NCBI RefSeq assembly: GCF_902825225.1
Contig: NZ_CADEAK010000005.1
Span: 62,001 to 126,000, forward strand
Direction: 5' to 3'
DNA: 64,000 bases
Source: Bartonella vinsonii subsp. berkhoffii ATCC 51672
GTDB lineage: Bacteria > Pseudomonadota > Alphaproteobacteria > Rhizobiales > Rhizobiaceae
Position numbers and translations under genes: made by a program. The stretch's first letter is position 1, and every line of letters starts with the position of its first letter. Below the pieces are notes generated by a model. The model ran no database searches and had not been told where the DNA came from. It saw nothing but the letters and a program-made list of their open reading frames with translations. Of the stretch, positions 10,632-21,596 are shown in pieces.

Positions 10632-10638
10632 AAGAAAC

Positions 10639-10673
10639 AATGGGTGGTCTTTCTAAAAAGCCGCCCATTTTTT
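10639..10673 (+). terminator. Rho-independent terminator after rpsO
   Basis: AATGGGTGG (10639-10647) pairs with CCGCCCATT (10661-10669), nine pairs with one G-U. A 13-base A/T-rich loop separates the arms and a T run continues to 10673. Confidence 0.85.
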
Positions 10674-10887
10674 AAGCTTGCTGCTTTTAGTTAAAAACTT
10701 AAAAACTGGCGAATAATCATCATGGGGCAGGATTGCTCGTTGCATTGTCTTTAAATTGCGATTTGCTTCTCTCTTCTCACGAATAAACAGAAGTGTGTTG
10801 TTATGCTGCCCATAGCTTTAAAATATGCTCCGCAAAACCAGAATGTGAGCACTTTAAAATATGAACACTGGTCATTAAGGATAAAAA

Positions 10888-13023
10888 ATGTTCAAAACGC
10901 ACAAGATAGAAATTGAATGGGCTGGGCGGCCACTCACCATCGAAACAGGAAAAATAGCCCGTCAAGCTGATGGTGCAGTGATTGCTACCTACGGAGAAAC
11001 TATTGTCTTAGCAACCGTTGTATCAGCAAAAAGTCCAAAGCCAGATCAAGACTTTTTTCCACTTACCGTTAATTATCAAGAAAAATCTTATGCTGTTGGT
11101 AGAATACCGGGCGGTTATTTGAAACGGGAAAGCAGACCAACTGAAAATGAAACTTTGATTTCACGTTTGATTGATCGTCCGATTCGCCCCCTCTTCGCCG
11201 ATGGATATAAAAATGATACACAAGTCATTGTTTCCGTTATACAGCACGATCTTGAGAATAATCCCGATATCCTTGCAATGATTGCCTCTTCTGCCGCATT
11301 GACTTTATCAGGTATTCCTTTCATGGGGCCCATTGCTGGTGCCCGCGTCGGATATTGTAACGGACAATATGTTCTCAATCCTCATATCGATGAAATGCCG
11401 GAATCAAAACTTGATCTTGTTGTAGCAGGAACTGAAAGCGCTGTGTTGATGGTTGAATCAGAAGCACACGAATTGCCGGAAGACATCATGTTGGGTGCCG
11501 TTATGTTTGGGCACAAAAGTCTTCAACCTGTTCTTGATGCTATCATCAAACTTGCCGAAGTTGCTGCAAAAGACCCACGCGATTTTGTTCCCGAAGATCT
11601 TTCTGATCTTGAAAAAGCCATGCGGAAAATGGCTGAACAAGATATACGTAAAGCCTACACTATTACAGATAAACAAGAACGTTATGCTGCAATTGATGCC
11701 ATAAAAACGGAAATCACTAATAAATTTATGCCAGAAACAGACGAGGAATGTAAATTTAGTACAGATCAGCTTGCAACCGTTTTCAAACAGTTGCAAGCAA
11801 AAATTGTTCGCTGGAACATTCTTGATACTCAAAAGCGTATTGATGGGCGAAACCTTTCAACAGTACGCCCCATTCAATCAGAAGTGAGTATTTTACCCCG
11901 TACACATGGATCCGCACTCTTTACGCGTGGAGAAACACAAGCAATTGTCGTTGCAACACTCGGAACTGGTGAAGATGAACAATATGTTGACTCCTTAACA
12001 GGTATGTATAAGGAAACATTCCTTCTTCATTATAATTTCCCGCCATTTTCAGTAGGTGAAACAGGACGGCTTGGCTCTCCTGGTCGCCGTGAAATTGGAC
12101 ATGGTAAATTGGCGTGGCGTGCTCTTCATCCTATGTTACCAACCAAGGAATCCTTCCCCTATACCATTCGTGCTGTCTCAGAAATTACTGAATCCAATGG
12201 ATCATCTTCCATGGCAACTGTTTGCGGAACTTCACTTGCTCTCATGGATGCTGGTGTTCCTCTGGCACGCCCAGTTGCGGGTATTGCTATGGGCTTGATT
12301 AAAGAAGGTGAACGCTTTGCTGTTCTGTCCGATATTTTAGGAGATGAAGACCATCTTGGAGATATGGATTTTAAAGTAGCAGGAACAGAAAATGGTATTA
12401 CTGCTTTACAAATGGATATCAAGATTGATGGTATTACCGAAGAAATTATGGAAATCGCACTTGAACAAGCTAAGGAGGGTCGAATCCATATCCTTAACGA
12501 AATGGCTAAAGCTTTAACCAGTGCACGTGCTGAACTCAGCGAATTTTCTCCACGCATCGAAGTTATGAACATTCCTGTTGATAAAATTCGCGATGTCATA
12601 GGCTCTGGCGGTAAAGTTATTCGAGAAATCGTTGAACAAACTGGAGCAAAAATCAATATTGAAGATGATGGAACAATTAAAATTGCTTCTGCCGATGCTA
12701 AAACCATTGAAGCAGCAAAACGCTGGATTCATTCCATTGTTGATGAACCTGAAGTTGGTGCTATCTACCAAGGAACAGTTGTGAAAACTGCAGAATTCGG
12801 TGCATTTGTAAATTTCTTTGGCTCACGTGATGGACTCGTTCACATCTCTCAACTCGCATCAGAACGCGTCATAAAAACAACAGACATTGTTAAAGAGGGT
12901 GATAAAGTTTGGGTTAAATTAATGGGATTTGATGAACGTGGTAAAGTTCGGTTATCAATGAAAATCATCGATCAAAAAACCGGTAAAGAAATTACAAGTG
13001 ATAAGCCAGTAAAAGAAGGGTGA
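10888..13023 (+). CDS. pnp: Polyribonucleotide nucleotidyltransferase (PNPase)
   Basis: PNPase (711 residues) is a phosphorolytic 3'-5' exoribonuclease and degradosome component. Order: first RNase PH domain (residues about 10-145, with the RPIRPLF motif), helical linker (about 240-310), second RNase PH domain (about 315-550, with [30 protein letters not shown] and the catalytic [15 protein letters not shown]), KH domain ([11 protein letters not shown]) and S1 domain ([17 protein letters not shown]). All catalytic blocks are present. It lies 256 bases downstream of rpsO and is followed by a strong terminator. Confidence 0.97.
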   Translation: MFKTHKIEIEWAGRPLTIETGKIARQADGAVIATYGETIVLATVVSAKSPKPDQDFFPLTVNYQEKSYAVGRIPGGYLKRESRPTENETLISRLIDRPIRPLFADGYKNDTQVIVSVIQHDLENNPDILAMIASSAALTLSGIPFMGPIAGARVGYCNGQYVLNPHIDEMPESKLDLVVAGTESAVLMVESEAHELPEDIMLGAVMFGHKSLQPVLDAIIKLAEVAAKDPRDFVPEDLSDLEKAMRKMAEQDIRKAYTITDKQERYAAIDAIKTEITNKFMPETDEECKFSTDQLATVFKQLQAKIVRWNILDTQKRIDGRNLSTVRPIQSEVSILPRTHGSALFTRGETQAIVVATLGTGEDEQYVDSLTGMYKETFLLHYNFPPFSVGETGRLGSPGRREIGHGKLAWRALHPMLPTKESFPYTIRAVSEITESNGSSSMATVCGTSLALMDAGVPLARPVAGIAMGLIKEGERFAVLSDILGDEDHLGDMDFKVAGTENGITALQMDIKIDGITEEIMEIALEQAKEGRIHILNEMAKALTSARAELSEFSPRIEVMNIPVDKIRDVIGSGGKVIREIVEQTGAKINIEDDGTIKIASADAKTIEAAKRWIHSIVDEPEVGAIYQGTVVKTAEFGAFVNFFGSRDGLVHISQLASERVIKTTDIVKEGDKVWVKLMGFDERGKVRLSMKIIDQKTGKEITSDKPVKEG

Positions 13024-13045
13024 TCTGCCTTCTTATCGAAAAATA

Positions 13046-13079
13046 AAATGCCATTCTCATATTAGAATGGCATTTTTTC
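13046..13079 (+). terminator. Rho-independent terminator after pnp
   Basis: AAATGCCATTCT (13046-13057) pairs perfectly with AGAATGGCATTT (13064-13075) around a 6-base loop, followed by further T residues. The next gene's first possible start codon (13081) lies just after it. Confidence 0.92.
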
Positions 13080-13080
13080 T

Positions 13081-14094
13081 TTGAAAGAGCCATATGTGTT
13101 GCTGTTTTTACCTTTTAAAAACCATAGCCTCCCTCTTCCCAATCCAAGTCAATCTTGGTTGGGTTTTGGTTTAACAGAAATTCCTGCTCCAGAATGGGTA
13201 CAAAATTTAAAAGTTATAACCTCTTGGCGACCAGATTTTTTAAAATTTGCCAATGCTCAATTTCACTGCGCTCCTCAAATAGATAAAACCTTCACCTATG
13301 ATGGTGCACTTTTACGTTTGAGCAAATATCGTGGTTTTAACCAAAATTGTTTTCTTGATTTATTAGAATGCGTTAAACCTGGTGGATGGATTATTATCGG
13401 TGGAAATAAAACTGCCGGCGCAGCCTCAATGATGAAATGGGTCAAAACGTTTGTTCCCGTTACCGATAAATTGTCTAAAAACCATGGACTGGTATTCTGG
13501 CTTCAAGTTCCACAACAAATAGAGAGACAGAATATTGCCCAATTGCGCTCATCACCACTCACTTTTGAAAATAAATTTCAGACCACTTCTGGCATGTTTT
13601 CACACGGTCGTATTGATCCGGGATCTGCCGCTCTTGCTTTCCATATGCGCAAAATTATTTCCGGAAAAACTGCAGATTTTGGTGCTGGTTGGGGTTTTCT
13701 TTCTTACGCTGCTCTTGAACAAAATGAAAAACTAACAGCTCTGGACCTCTATGAAGCCGACTACAACGCTTTGAGAGCAGCCAAACAACACCTTAAACAC
13801 AAAACGGCTTCTTGTCCGATTCATTTTTATTGGCATGATCTGGTGTGTGAACCGATCACAGATCTGTATGATACAATCATTTCAAATCCACCATTTCACA
13901 CGCAGCAAACAACAGACATTTCATTAGGACAGCATTTTATTATAAAGGCTGCAAAATACCTAAAACCAGGTGGCAATCTGCTTCTTGTTGCTAACCGCCA
14001 CCTGCCTTATGAGACATTGTTAAAAGACATTTTTCACAAAGTATTGATACATGAAAAAGCCCATGGTTTCAAAGTTATAGAAGCACGCCGCTAG
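13081..14094 (+). CDS. Class I SAM methyltransferase, RsmC-like
   Basis: This 337-residue protein looks like a two-domain rRNA guanine-N2 methyltransferase of the RsmC/RlmG type. The N-terminal half (about 1-155) is a degenerate methyltransferase domain. The C-terminal half has motif I DFGAGWGFL and the catalytic ISNPPFH motif, followed by a LGQHFI helix typical of RsmC. The start is uncertain: TTG at 13081 falls immediately after the pnp terminator, and an in-frame GTG lies at 13096. Expression may depend on readthrough of that terminator or on an internal pnp promoter. The family assignment is secure; the exact target base is not. Confidence 0.82.
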   Translation: MKEPYVLLFLPFKNHSLPLPNPSQSWLGFGLTEIPAPEWVQNLKVITSWRPDFLKFANAQFHCAPQIDKTFTYDGALLRLSKYRGFNQNCFLDLLECVKPGGWIIIGGNKTAGAASMMKWVKTFVPVTDKLSKNHGLVFWLQVPQQIERQNIAQLRSSPLTFENKFQTTSGMFSHGRIDPGSAALAFHMRKIISGKTADFGAGWGFLSYAALEQNEKLTALDLYEADYNALRAAKQHLKHKTASCPIHFYWHDLVCEPITDLYDTIISNPPFHTQQTTDISLGQHFIIKAAKYLKPGGNLLLVANRHLPYETLLKDIFHKVLIHEKAHGFKVIEARR

Positions 14095-14113
14095 ACGAAA
14101 ACAAGCAATAACT

Positions 14114-15424
14114 CTAAAGAATAAAACGTGAAAGATCGATATCAGCAGCAAGCTCACCTATAGATTGTCTCACATAAGCAGCGTCAATTTTAAAGGATGT
14201 TCCGGCTTTATCTGGCGCTGTAAAAGAAATCTCATCCAAAACGCGCTCCATCACCGTTTGCAAACGACGTGCCCCGATATTTTCAATTCTTGCGTTTAAA
14301 TCTACAGCAATATCTGCTAAAGCATCAATCGCATCATCAGTAATTTCTAAATGAACCTCTTCTGTTGCCATTAAAGCAATATATTGCTTAATCAGACTGG
14401 CTTCAGGTTCGGTTAGAATACGTCGTAAATCTTCCCTTGTGAGAGCATTTAACTCTACGCGAATGGGCAAACGCCCTTGAAGTTCTGGCAATAAGTCAGA
14501 TGGCTTAGAAACATGAAACGCACCTGATGCAATAAAAAGAATATGATCTGTTTTGACTTGACCATACTTTGTAGCAATTGTTGTCCCTTCAACCAGAGGC
14601 AAAAGGTCCCGTTGAACACCCTCACGCGAAATAGCAGCACTTGCTCCACCATCTCTGGTTGCGATTTTATCAATCTCATCGATAAAAACAATTCCATCAT
14701 TTTCCGTAACACGGAGTGCTTCTTGTATAATTTGATCTTGATCAAGAAGCTTTTCAGATTCATCATCCATGAGGGGTTTAAAAGCATCCTTTACTGTCGT
14801 TTTTCGGACCTTTGTACGCCCTCCCATTTTGCCAAAAATGTCTGACAAATTCATAATTCCCATTTGCGCACCAGGAATTCCCGGAATATCAAAAGTCGAA
14901 GCGCTATTGCTGTTATTATCGGCTACTTCAATTTCAATCTCTTTCTCATCTAATTCACCTTCACGCAATTTTTTGCGAAAACTATCACGGGTAGTAGGGC
15001 TTGCTGTCTTGCCAACAAGGGCATCTAAAACGCGCTCTTCGGCATTAACATGCGCCTTTACTTTGACTTCCTCTCGTTTTTTTTCACGCACAAGAGAAAT
15101 GGCAATCTCAACAAGATCGCGAATAATTTGCTCAACATCACGTCCTACATAACCAACTTCAGTAAATTTAGTCGCTTCTACTTTAACAAAAGGCGCTCCA
15201 GAAAGTTTTGCTAATCGGCGCGCTATACCTGTTTTACCAACACCTGTTGGCCCTATCATCAAGATATTTTTTGGCATAACTTCTTCACGCATAGGACCAT
15301 CAAGCTGTTGTCTACGCCACCGATTACGCAATGCAATAGCAACAGAACGTTTGGCATCATCTTGGCCAATAATAAAACGATCAAGTTCAGAAACAGTCTC
15401 ACGAGGGGAAAATACAACACACAT
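14114..15424 (-). CDS. hslU: ATP-dependent protease ATPase subunit HslU
   Basis: HslU (436 residues) is the AAA+ unfoldase ring of the HslUV protease. Walker A GPTGVGKT and Walker B FIDEIDKI are intact. The GYVGRDVE pore-loop motif is present, an I-domain with acidic/variable sequence lies between about 110 and 240, and the C-terminus ends in LSRFIL, the tail that docks into HslV. The start lies directly after the hslV stop on the minus strand, so hslVU is one operon. It converges with the RsmC-like gene, leaving only 19 bases between stops. Confidence 0.96.
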   Translation of the reverse strand: MCVVFSPRETVSELDRFIIGQDDAKRSVAIALRNRWRRQQLDGPMREEVMPKNILMIGPTGVGKTGIARRLAKLSGAPFVKVEATKFTEVGYVGRDVEQIIRDLVEIAISLVREKKREEVKVKAHVNAEERVLDALVGKTASPTTRDSFRKKLREGELDEKEIEIEVADNNSNSASTFDIPGIPGAQMGIMNLSDIFGKMGGRTKVRKTTVKDAFKPLMDDESEKLLDQDQIIQEALRVTENDGIVFIDEIDKIATRDGGASAAISREGVQRDLLPLVEGTTIATKYGQVKTDHILFIASGAFHVSKPSDLLPELQGRLPIRVELNALTREDLRRILTEPEASLIKQYIALMATEEVHLEITDDAIDALADIAVDLNARIENIGARRLQTVMERVLDEISFTAPDKAGTSFKIDAAYVRQSIGELAADIDLSRFIL

Positions 15425-16018
15425 TCAAATAGCTTTCTCTAAAGATGATAATTCTGCATCCAATGTTTCAATCGTAAAATGATCATTGGTGTAAACACAA
15501 ATCTTAGCGGCAATATCCATAGCTTTACGAGCAATGGTTTCTGCATCCAAGTCCATATCCATGAGTACTCGAGCAGCCGAAAGAGCAAAATTGCCTCCAG
15601 AACCAATCGCCATAACGCCATCTTCTGGCTCTAAAACATCGCCCAGCCCTGTTAACGCTAAAGTTATTTTCTTATCAGCTACTAGCATCATTGCTTCAAG
15701 ACGACGCAAATAACGGTCTGTTCGCCAATCTTTTGCAAGTTCTACACATGCACGCATGAGCTGATCGGGATATTGCTCAAGCTTCGTTTCCAATCTTTCC
15801 AATAAAGTGAAAGCATCCGCCGTAGCACCTGCAAAACCAGCAATAACTGTTCCGCCCTTCCCAATACGACGAACTTTGCGTGCATTCCCTTTCATAATCG
15901 TTTGTCCAAGTGATACCTGTCCATCACCAGCCATCGCAACTTTGCCATCTTTTCGCACAGTAATAATAGTCGTACCATACATTATGTCTGGTTTATGTTC
16001 TTCCATAAGGAAACTCAT
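15425..16018 (-). CDS. hslV: ATP-dependent protease subunit HslV
   Basis: HslV (197 residues) is the threonine-peptidase core of HslUV. The propeptide ends at MYG, so Thr16 (TTIITVRK) becomes the catalytic N-terminus after processing. The [21 protein letters not shown] block and the [14 protein letters not shown] block match the family. Stop and hslU start are adjacent. A second in-frame ATG at residue 5 could also be the start, without effect on the mature protein. A heat-shock sigma-32-type promoter would be expected upstream but no convincing one is seen. Confidence 0.96.
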   Translation of the reverse strand: MSFLMEEHKPDIMYGTTIITVRKDGKVAMAGDGQVSLGQTIMKGNARKVRRIGKGGTVIAGFAGATADAFTLLERLETKLEQYPDQLMRACVELAKDWRTDRYLRRLEAMMLVADKKITLALTGLGDVLEPEDGVMAIGSGGNFALSAARVLMDMDLDAETIARKAMDIAAKICVYTNDHFTIETLDAELSSLEKAI

Positions 16019-16224
16019 TAATATTGACCTCTATTCTTAATATTGTTTTCTTTTCATCAAATGTAAAATCCAAGCACTATTGCCTTTATTTAAGAACATA
16101 CACTGCAAAACGCAATGATTCAGCACAATTCAATTTATTAGAATAAAAAAAATGATATCATTGTTATCAATGCAAATTGTTGTTAAATAGTTTTTTTAAA
16201 TAGTTTGCGTCTTTTAAAGGAAAA

Positions 16225-17217
16225 ATGATGAAAAAAATAGCCATAGGAACATTGGGAGGAACAATCGCAATGGCGGCTGACAATCTTGGCCAAATGCAAC
16301 CAACATTAACCTCAGATATTCTCATCAAAAGTGTTCCCGATTTAAATAAAGTTGCCCATATTCATGCGCAAACATTAACACAATTACCGAGTGGATCTTT
16401 ATCTTTTAAGATCCTTTTTGAAATCATAGAGTGGGCAACACAACAAATAAAAGCTGGTGCAGAAGGTATTGTTTTGACCCAAGGTACTGATACACTGGAA
16501 GAAACTGCTTTTTTTCTTTCCCTTTATTGGGATAAAGCGGAACCGCTCGTTATAACGGGTGCTATGCGTATACCTTGTGAAGCAGGTGCTGATGGACCAG
16601 CTAATATTTTAGCAGCAACCCGTGTTGCTGCTCATCCACAAAGTCGAAACAGAGGGGTTCTCGTTGTCATTAATGATACGATTCATTCACCTTATTGGGT
16701 CCAAAAAAGCCATACCGTCAAAATTGAGACATTTCAGTCAGGCCTCGTTGGTATTTTAGGCACTCTTTTAGAAGGAAAACTGCTGTATTTTAATAATCAA
16801 ATTTTTTTTCCGAGAACATTTGATCTTCCCCAAAACTATGATCATCAAGTTGCACTCTTATACTCTTCTTTATCCTCTGACACACAATTAATGAAATTCT
16901 GCTTTGAAAGTGGGCATTATGCTGGACTTGTCGTTGCCGGTTTTGGATCAGGGCATTGCAGTTTTGAAGAAGCAGATATCATACGACAATATACACAAAA
17001 AATGCCAATCATTATCGCTAGCCGTACCTGCACTGGCTCAACAACCCGCAAAACTTATGGCTATAAAGGTTCAGAAGTTGATATGATTGCTTCTGGTGCC
17101 CTTATGTCTGGTTATCTATCAGCAGTAAAAGCACGTTTACTTTTGTGGGCTTTTTTGGCACAAGGGTACTCATTGGCACAAATCAACGCACAATGGAATG
17201 ACTGGACTATAAGCTAA
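16225..17217 (+). CDS. Asparaginase/glutaminase family amidohydrolase
   Basis: This 330-residue protein is an L-asparaginase-type enzyme that hydrolyses asparagine (or glutamine) to the acid and ammonia. The N-terminal TLGGTIAM motif contains the nucleophilic Thr, and GIVLTQGTDTLEETAF is the second active-site box with the Thr-Asp pair. ITGAMRIPCEAGADGPANI is also typical. No signal peptide is seen, so it is probably the cytoplasmic type. AAAGGA at 16217-16222 precedes the start closely. It stands alone between hslV (divergent) and coaA (122 bases on). Asparaginase versus glutaminase preference cannot be told from sequence by eye. Confidence 0.88.
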   Translation: MMKKIAIGTLGGTIAMAADNLGQMQPTLTSDILIKSVPDLNKVAHIHAQTLTQLPSGSLSFKILFEIIEWATQQIKAGAEGIVLTQGTDTLEETAFFLSLYWDKAEPLVITGAMRIPCEAGADGPANILAATRVAAHPQSRNRGVLVVINDTIHSPYWVQKSHTVKIETFQSGLVGILGTLLEGKLLYFNNQIFFPRTFDLPQNYDHQVALLYSSLSSDTQLMKFCFESGHYAGLVVAGFGSGHCSFEEADIIRQYTQKMPIIIASRTCTGSTTRKTYGYKGSEVDMIASGALMSGYLSAVKARLLLWAFLAQGYSLAQINAQWNDWTIS

Positions 17218-17339
17218 CGAAAGACTATCTGTTATTTTAAAGAAGAGAATATGCACAATAAAGCACATTTGAATACAAAATAGCCTACCTGTTTGTCCCT
17301 CGTCAATTACTGCAGCAAAAGAATTCTCGACCAACACAA

Positions 17340-18338
17340 ATGATTGATACGCTTCTCTCAAAAATTGATCAAGAAGATAACTTGGTCAAATCCATTTCTG
17401 ATCAATATTCGCCCTATCGTGTCTTTACTGCACAAGAGTGGTCCCAATTTCGTGAAGATACACCGCTCACCTTGACTTTTGATGAAATTAAACGTTTGCG
17501 CTCAATCGATGATCCCATTGATCTTGAAGAAGTACAACGTATTTATCTTTCCTTATCACGTCTGCTATCATGCCATGTTGAAGCAGTACAGCAACTTTTT
17601 TATAAGCGTCAACAATTTTTACATCAAAAAGATACAAAAAAAACGCCTTTTATCATTGGAATTGCTGGCTCTGTTGCGGTAGGAAAATCAACTACTGCTC
17701 GCATTCTTCAAGAACTTTTGAAACGTTCGGCGTCTAGTCTTAAAGTTGATTTGATTACAACGGATGGTTTTCTCTATCCTAACGCTGTTTTACAGCAAAA
17801 AAATCATATGAATCGTAAAGGATTTCCTGATTCCTATGACATTAAAAAATTACTCTGCTTTCTTTCTGCTATAAAAGCTGGTATAGGTAATGTTAGCGCC
17901 CCACTTTATTCGCATATGACCTATGATGTTCTGAAAAATCAAACAGTTATCATTGATCGTCCTGATATCTTAATTGTTGAAGGAATTAATGTGCTCCAGG
18001 TCAGTGATCTTCCTAAAGATGGGAAAATCATTCCTTTTGTTTCAGACTTTTTTGATTTTTCAATCTATGTAGATGCCGAAACAGAAGTCATTCGTCACTG
18101 GTACGTGGAACGTTTTAAACGTTTGCGTAAAACAACTTTTCAAAATCCTGAATCCTACTTTCATCGTTATGCACACCTTACCGAAAAAGAAGTTTTAAAA
18201 ATCGCCGAAGACCTTTGGCAAACCATTAATTTAAAAAATTTACAAGAAAATATATTGCCAACACGACCACGGTCTAATCTCATTCTCCGTAAAGGGAAAG
18301 ACCATTTGGTTGAATATGTCGCACTTCGACGTCTATGA
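17340..18338 (+). CDS. coaA: Type I pantothenate kinase
   Basis: CoaA (332 residues) phosphorylates pantothenate, the first committed step of coenzyme A synthesis. The P-loop GSVAVGKST is at about residues 108-116, and [15 protein letters not shown] and a YSHMTYD block mark the type I (PRK-like) family. The C-terminal [10 protein letters not shown] region is usual. Length is close to the E. coli enzyme. The stop lies just before the start of the aminopeptidase gene, whose GAGG ribosome-binding site (18337-18340) overlaps the coaA stop. Confidence 0.94.
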   Translation: MIDTLLSKIDQEDNLVKSISDQYSPYRVFTAQEWSQFREDTPLTLTFDEIKRLRSIDDPIDLEEVQRIYLSLSRLLSCHVEAVQQLFYKRQQFLHQKDTKKTPFIIGIAGSVAVGKSTTARILQELLKRSASSLKVDLITTDGFLYPNAVLQQKNHMNRKGFPDSYDIKKLLCFLSAIKAGIGNVSAPLYSHMTYDVLKNQTVIIDRPDILIVEGINVLQVSDLPKDGKIIPFVSDFFDFSIYVDAETEVIRHWYVERFKRLRKTTFQNPESYFHRYAHLTEKEVLKIAEDLWQTINLKNLQENILPTRPRSNLILRKGKDHLVEYVALRRL

Positions 18339-18351
18339 GGATTTCATAAAT

Positions 18352-19719
18352 ATGGACTTACATCACATTCACTTTAGCACAATACGTGTCGATAATAGTT
18401 GTCCCATACTTTTGGTAAAACAAAGAAATATTGCTGAGTTATCGCTTGATGCATCAATAATAACATGGATGAAAGTTAATGATTTTACCGGCAAAGCAGG
18501 ACAAATACTCTTCGTTCCTCACGAAAATGGGCAGTTAAAAAAAGTTTTATTTGGGCTTGGTAACGGTGATGAACCTTTTCTCACAGGGTTTCTCGCTAAA
18601 AAACTTCCTGCTGGACATTGGCATTTAGAAGGAGCTGCCTCCCATGAAATAAAGAGCTATCTTGGATTGGCATTTGGAAGTTATCAATTCAACCGCTATC
18701 GTCAAAATTTTTCCTCCAAATCGTTATCGTTCTATGTCAGCGATAGGGTCGATTTTGATGAACTTCAACGAATTTATAAAACCGTCTTTTTTGTGCGTGA
18801 TCTTATCAATATTCCTGCCAATGATATGAACCCTGATACCCTCGAGAAAGAAGCTCGCCAATTGGGGAAAACTTACGGTGCTGATGTCCAAAGCATTTAT
18901 GGAGATGCACTTTTAACACATAATTTTCCGATGATCCATGCTGTAGGACGAGCCAGCAGCACTGCACCACGAATTATTGATCTACACTGGGGACAAGAAA
19001 ATCATCCTAAAATAACGTTGGTTGGAAAAGGTGTAACCTTTGATACTGGAGGACTCAATATTAAATCAGCTAACAATATGTCACTCATGAAAAAAGACAT
19101 GGGAGGGGGAGCACATGTTTTGGGGTTGGCTCAACTTATTATGGATGCCAAATTGCCTTTTCGTCTACGTGTTTTGATTCCAGCTGTTGAAAATACAATT
19201 TCTGCTAATGCTTACAGACCAGGCGATATCCTCCAAAGTCGTAAAGGTTTAAGTGTAGAGGTTGGTAATACAGATGCTGAAGGACGACTTGTCCTTGCTG
19301 ATGCGCTTGCCTATGGTGATGAAGATAGTCCACAATTCATGCTTTGTATGGCGACTTTAACAGGAGCAGCACGTATAGCATTAGGACCAGATCTTGCAGC
19401 ATTTTATTGCAATGATTCAGAATGGGCCCAACAAATTTCTCAATCTGCTTATTCTGTTTCAGATCCTCTTTGGCAAATGCCCCTTTGGAAACCTTATCAG
19501 GAAATGTTATCATCACCAATTGCTGATCTTAATAATATAAGTGGTAATAACTTTGCAGGCTCCGTGGTTGCCGCTTTATTTCTGAACTCTTTTGTTGAAA
19601 AAGCCAAATATTTTGCGCATTTTGACCTTTACGGGTGGATTTCAAAAGAAAAACCAGGCTTCCCTGTCGGTGGTTGTGCACAAGTTATTCGTGCTCTTTA
19701 TAACCTCTTTAAAAATTGA
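18352..19719 (+). CDS. M17 leucyl aminopeptidase family protein
   Basis: The 455-residue product is a cytosolic zinc/manganese aminopeptidase of family M17. The signature NTDAEGRLVLADAL is intact. The first metal-binding block shows VGKGVTFDTGGLNIK with the conserved Lys and Asp. The N-terminal domain is short and divergent, as in the alphaproteobacterial branch. The frame is open from 18310 inside coaA, but the ATG at 18352 has GAGG 11 bases upstream. It is followed 120 bases later by an NlpC/P60 gene. The pairing suggests a role in degrading cell-wall or oligopeptide products, which is inference. Confidence 0.9.
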   Translation: MDLHHIHFSTIRVDNSCPILLVKQRNIAELSLDASIITWMKVNDFTGKAGQILFVPHENGQLKKVLFGLGNGDEPFLTGFLAKKLPAGHWHLEGAASHEIKSYLGLAFGSYQFNRYRQNFSSKSLSFYVSDRVDFDELQRIYKTVFFVRDLINIPANDMNPDTLEKEARQLGKTYGADVQSIYGDALLTHNFPMIHAVGRASSTAPRIIDLHWGQENHPKITLVGKGVTFDTGGLNIKSANNMSLMKKDMGGGAHVLGLAQLIMDAKLPFRLRVLIPAVENTISANAYRPGDILQSRKGLSVEVGNTDAEGRLVLADALAYGDEDSPQFMLCMATLTGAARIALGPDLAAFYCNDSEWAQQISQSAYSVSDPLWQMPLWKPYQEMLSSPIADLNNISGNNFAGSVVAALFLNSFVEKAKYFAHFDLYGWISKEKPGFPVGGCAQVIRALYNLFKN

Positions 19720-19839
19720 CACAAAATATCCACAAAGTTGAAGAATTTTGGAGCCGTTTTTTATCGCTTACGTTTGTGCTTTATTTGAGGATGAAAAATC
19801 CTACGAGTACGGTTATCATGATCTTACTTTAAAGAAAAA

Positions 19840-20718
19840 ATGAAAGGTCAACAGATGGTCTTTAAAGATCCCCGATTATATGCATTCAGAGATGATCTAG
19901 CAGATAAACGTCTTGAAACAGAAATTACAGCACAGCGTTTTGTGCAAGGTGAAAAAAAACGTGTTAATACAGCTGTCGCTGGACTTTTCAAAGAAAACAA
20001 TAAAAAAAGCGAAAGACAAACAGAGTGCTTATTAGGAGAAGAACTCCTCATCTTTGAACAGGGAGAAACCATGTCATGGGGACAATCTCTCAAAGATGGT
20101 TATGTCGGTTATATTGATACAACTGTTCTTTGTACATCAAACTTAAAACAAACACATGTCGTTTCAGTACCACGCACTTTTCAATATTTACAGGCTGATT
20201 TACGTGGACCCATGGAGTGTTTTTTATCCATGGGCAGCAAAGTAAGTGTTGTTGATGAAATTGAAGTCCATGGCACAGTATATTCTATACTTGAAAATGG
20301 GAAAGCAATCTTTAGCCATCATCTCAGTCCCATTGGGCGCGTATATGAAGATTATGTTACGGTTGCCGAAACTTTTATACGCACACCGTATCTTTGGGGT
20401 GGTGTTAGTGGTTTTGGAATTGATTGCTCGGGACTCGTCCAGCTCTCTATGATCATGTCCGGCCAAATGGTTTTACGCGATACTGACATGCAGCAGAAAA
20501 CGATAGGCAAACAACTTACAGATCATGATAAACTTCAACGAGGTGATTTGATTTTTTGGAAAGGTCATGTCGCCATTATGATTGATCAGGAAAATATTAT
20601 TCATGCAAATGGTTTCTCTATGGATGTTATGATTGAACCTCTGGAAAAAGCCATTACACGTATCGCGCAAAAACATCAATATCCTGTAGAAAAGCGTCGC
20701 CCAATGCAGAAAACATAA
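19840..20718 (+). CDS. NlpC/P60 family peptidoglycan peptidase
   Basis: This 292-residue protein ends in an NlpC/P60 cysteine-peptidase domain (about 170-285): Cys in DCSGLVQ, His in GHVAIM, and a third polar site at IIHANG. Residues about 60-155 look like bacterial SH3-type modules (GWGQ-like SWGQSLKDGYVGYID). No signal peptide is visible, so export is unexplained, or the enzyme acts on recycled muropeptides. These enzymes cleave the D-gamma-Glu-diaminopimelate bond of peptide stems. An internal ATG at 19855 is an alternative start. The neighbouring M17 aminopeptidase could act on its products. Confidence 0.88.
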   Translation: MKGQQMVFKDPRLYAFRDDLADKRLETEITAQRFVQGEKKRVNTAVAGLFKENNKKSERQTECLLGEELLIFEQGETMSWGQSLKDGYVGYIDTTVLCTSNLKQTHVVSVPRTFQYLQADLRGPMECFLSMGSKVSVVDEIEVHGTVYSILENGKAIFSHHLSPIGRVYEDYVTVAETFIRTPYLWGGVSGFGIDCSGLVQLSMIMSGQMVLRDTDMQQKTIGKQLTDHDKLQRGDLIFWKGHVAIMIDQENIIHANGFSMDVMIEPLEKAITRIAQKHQYPVEKRRPMQKT

Positions 20719-21055
20719 TATGTGCTCTTATATATGAACCCAATCAAAAAATAAGACTTCCATTGTTTCATTCCTTCATGAATCCATTTTGAATCTAAAA
20801 ACCATCCTGTAGATTAGAGTGATTTACTAATCCCTCAGTAAACAAACACTTGTACAGATTTGTTTATATCAAAAGAGTTCATTATTTACTCTTTTCCTAA
20901 AGTTCATTAGAACTCATTTAAAAATCTTTATTAACATTATTCATGCGTTTTGGAAATATTGTAAAAAATTATCAACCGGCTTACTGTCTTTCATGAAATT
21001 ACCGTATGTTATGGATAAGGATTTGATTAAGCAGTATTTTCTTCTCACTGCTCCA
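20719..21055. other. Convergent intergenic region between NlpC/P60 and mutT
   Basis: This is AT-rich spacer between two gene ends. No reading frame, RNA gene or convincing terminator is seen. Confidence 0.5.
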
Positions 21056-21481
21056 TTAAAGAAGAAAATTCTTCAATATCTGAATCAATGGCTTGTCAGC
21101 AGCAGGCATTGGATATTGATCAAGTTCACCAATAAAAACCCATTTTAAGTTTTGTCCCTCTCGTCCTTGTGCAAAGCCTTCATAATGAGAACAGAGATAC
21201 AATGGCATTAAGAGATGAAATGTCTCATAAGTATGACTTGCAAATGTTAAGGGTAATAAGTTATTCTCCTGAACATAAATACCAAGTTCTTCTTTCAATT
21301 CACGAATCAATGACTCTTCTGGAATTTCACCTTTTTCAACCTTTCCACCAGGAAACTCCCATAAACCAGCTAATGATTTTCCTTGAGGGCGTTCTGTAAG
21401 CAACACGCGCTTATCTTGATCCAACAATGCGCATGCAACAACAAGAAGAAGTGAACTTTTTCTATGCATATCACTCTCCAC
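21056..21481 (-). CDS. mutT: 8-oxo-dGTP diphosphatase (Nudix)
   Basis: The 141-residue Nudix hydrolase removes oxidised dGTP from the nucleotide pool. The Nudix box is perfect: it starts at GKVEKGE and ends with RELKEELGI, matching Gx5Ex7REUxEExGU. Flanking features TERPQGKSLAGLWEFPGG and the C-terminal MPAADKPLI are MutT-like. An internal ATG (fifth codon) is an alternative start. It is the last gene of the minus-strand series PPIase-argJ-mutT, 115 bases after argJ, an order I recall from other Rhizobiales. Confidence 0.92.
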   Translation of the reverse strand: MESDMHRKSSLLLVVACALLDQDKRVLLTERPQGKSLAGLWEFPGGKVEKGEIPEESLIRELKEELGIYVQENNLLPLTFASHTYETFHLLMPLYLCSHYEGFAQGREGQNLKWVFIGELDQYPMPAADKPLIQILKNFLL

Positions 21482-21596
21482 TAGGAATAGTAAGGATAAC
21501 CATCTCTTCTATAACGCCCCCTACCCCAAGATGGAAGAATTTAAATCTCTAATCTTCTCTGAAGAAATATCCAATGTCAAATTTATAGTACATCAA

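Noticed and set aside
12159-12707. 182-codon minus-strand frame
   Set aside because: It lies entirely antisense to the catalytic region of pnp; the composition follows from the pnp codons and no domain is recognised.
16019-16224. Heat-shock (sigma-32) promoter for hslVU
   Set aside because: A CTTG-like element is present near 16070, but no matching -10 was found at the right distance.
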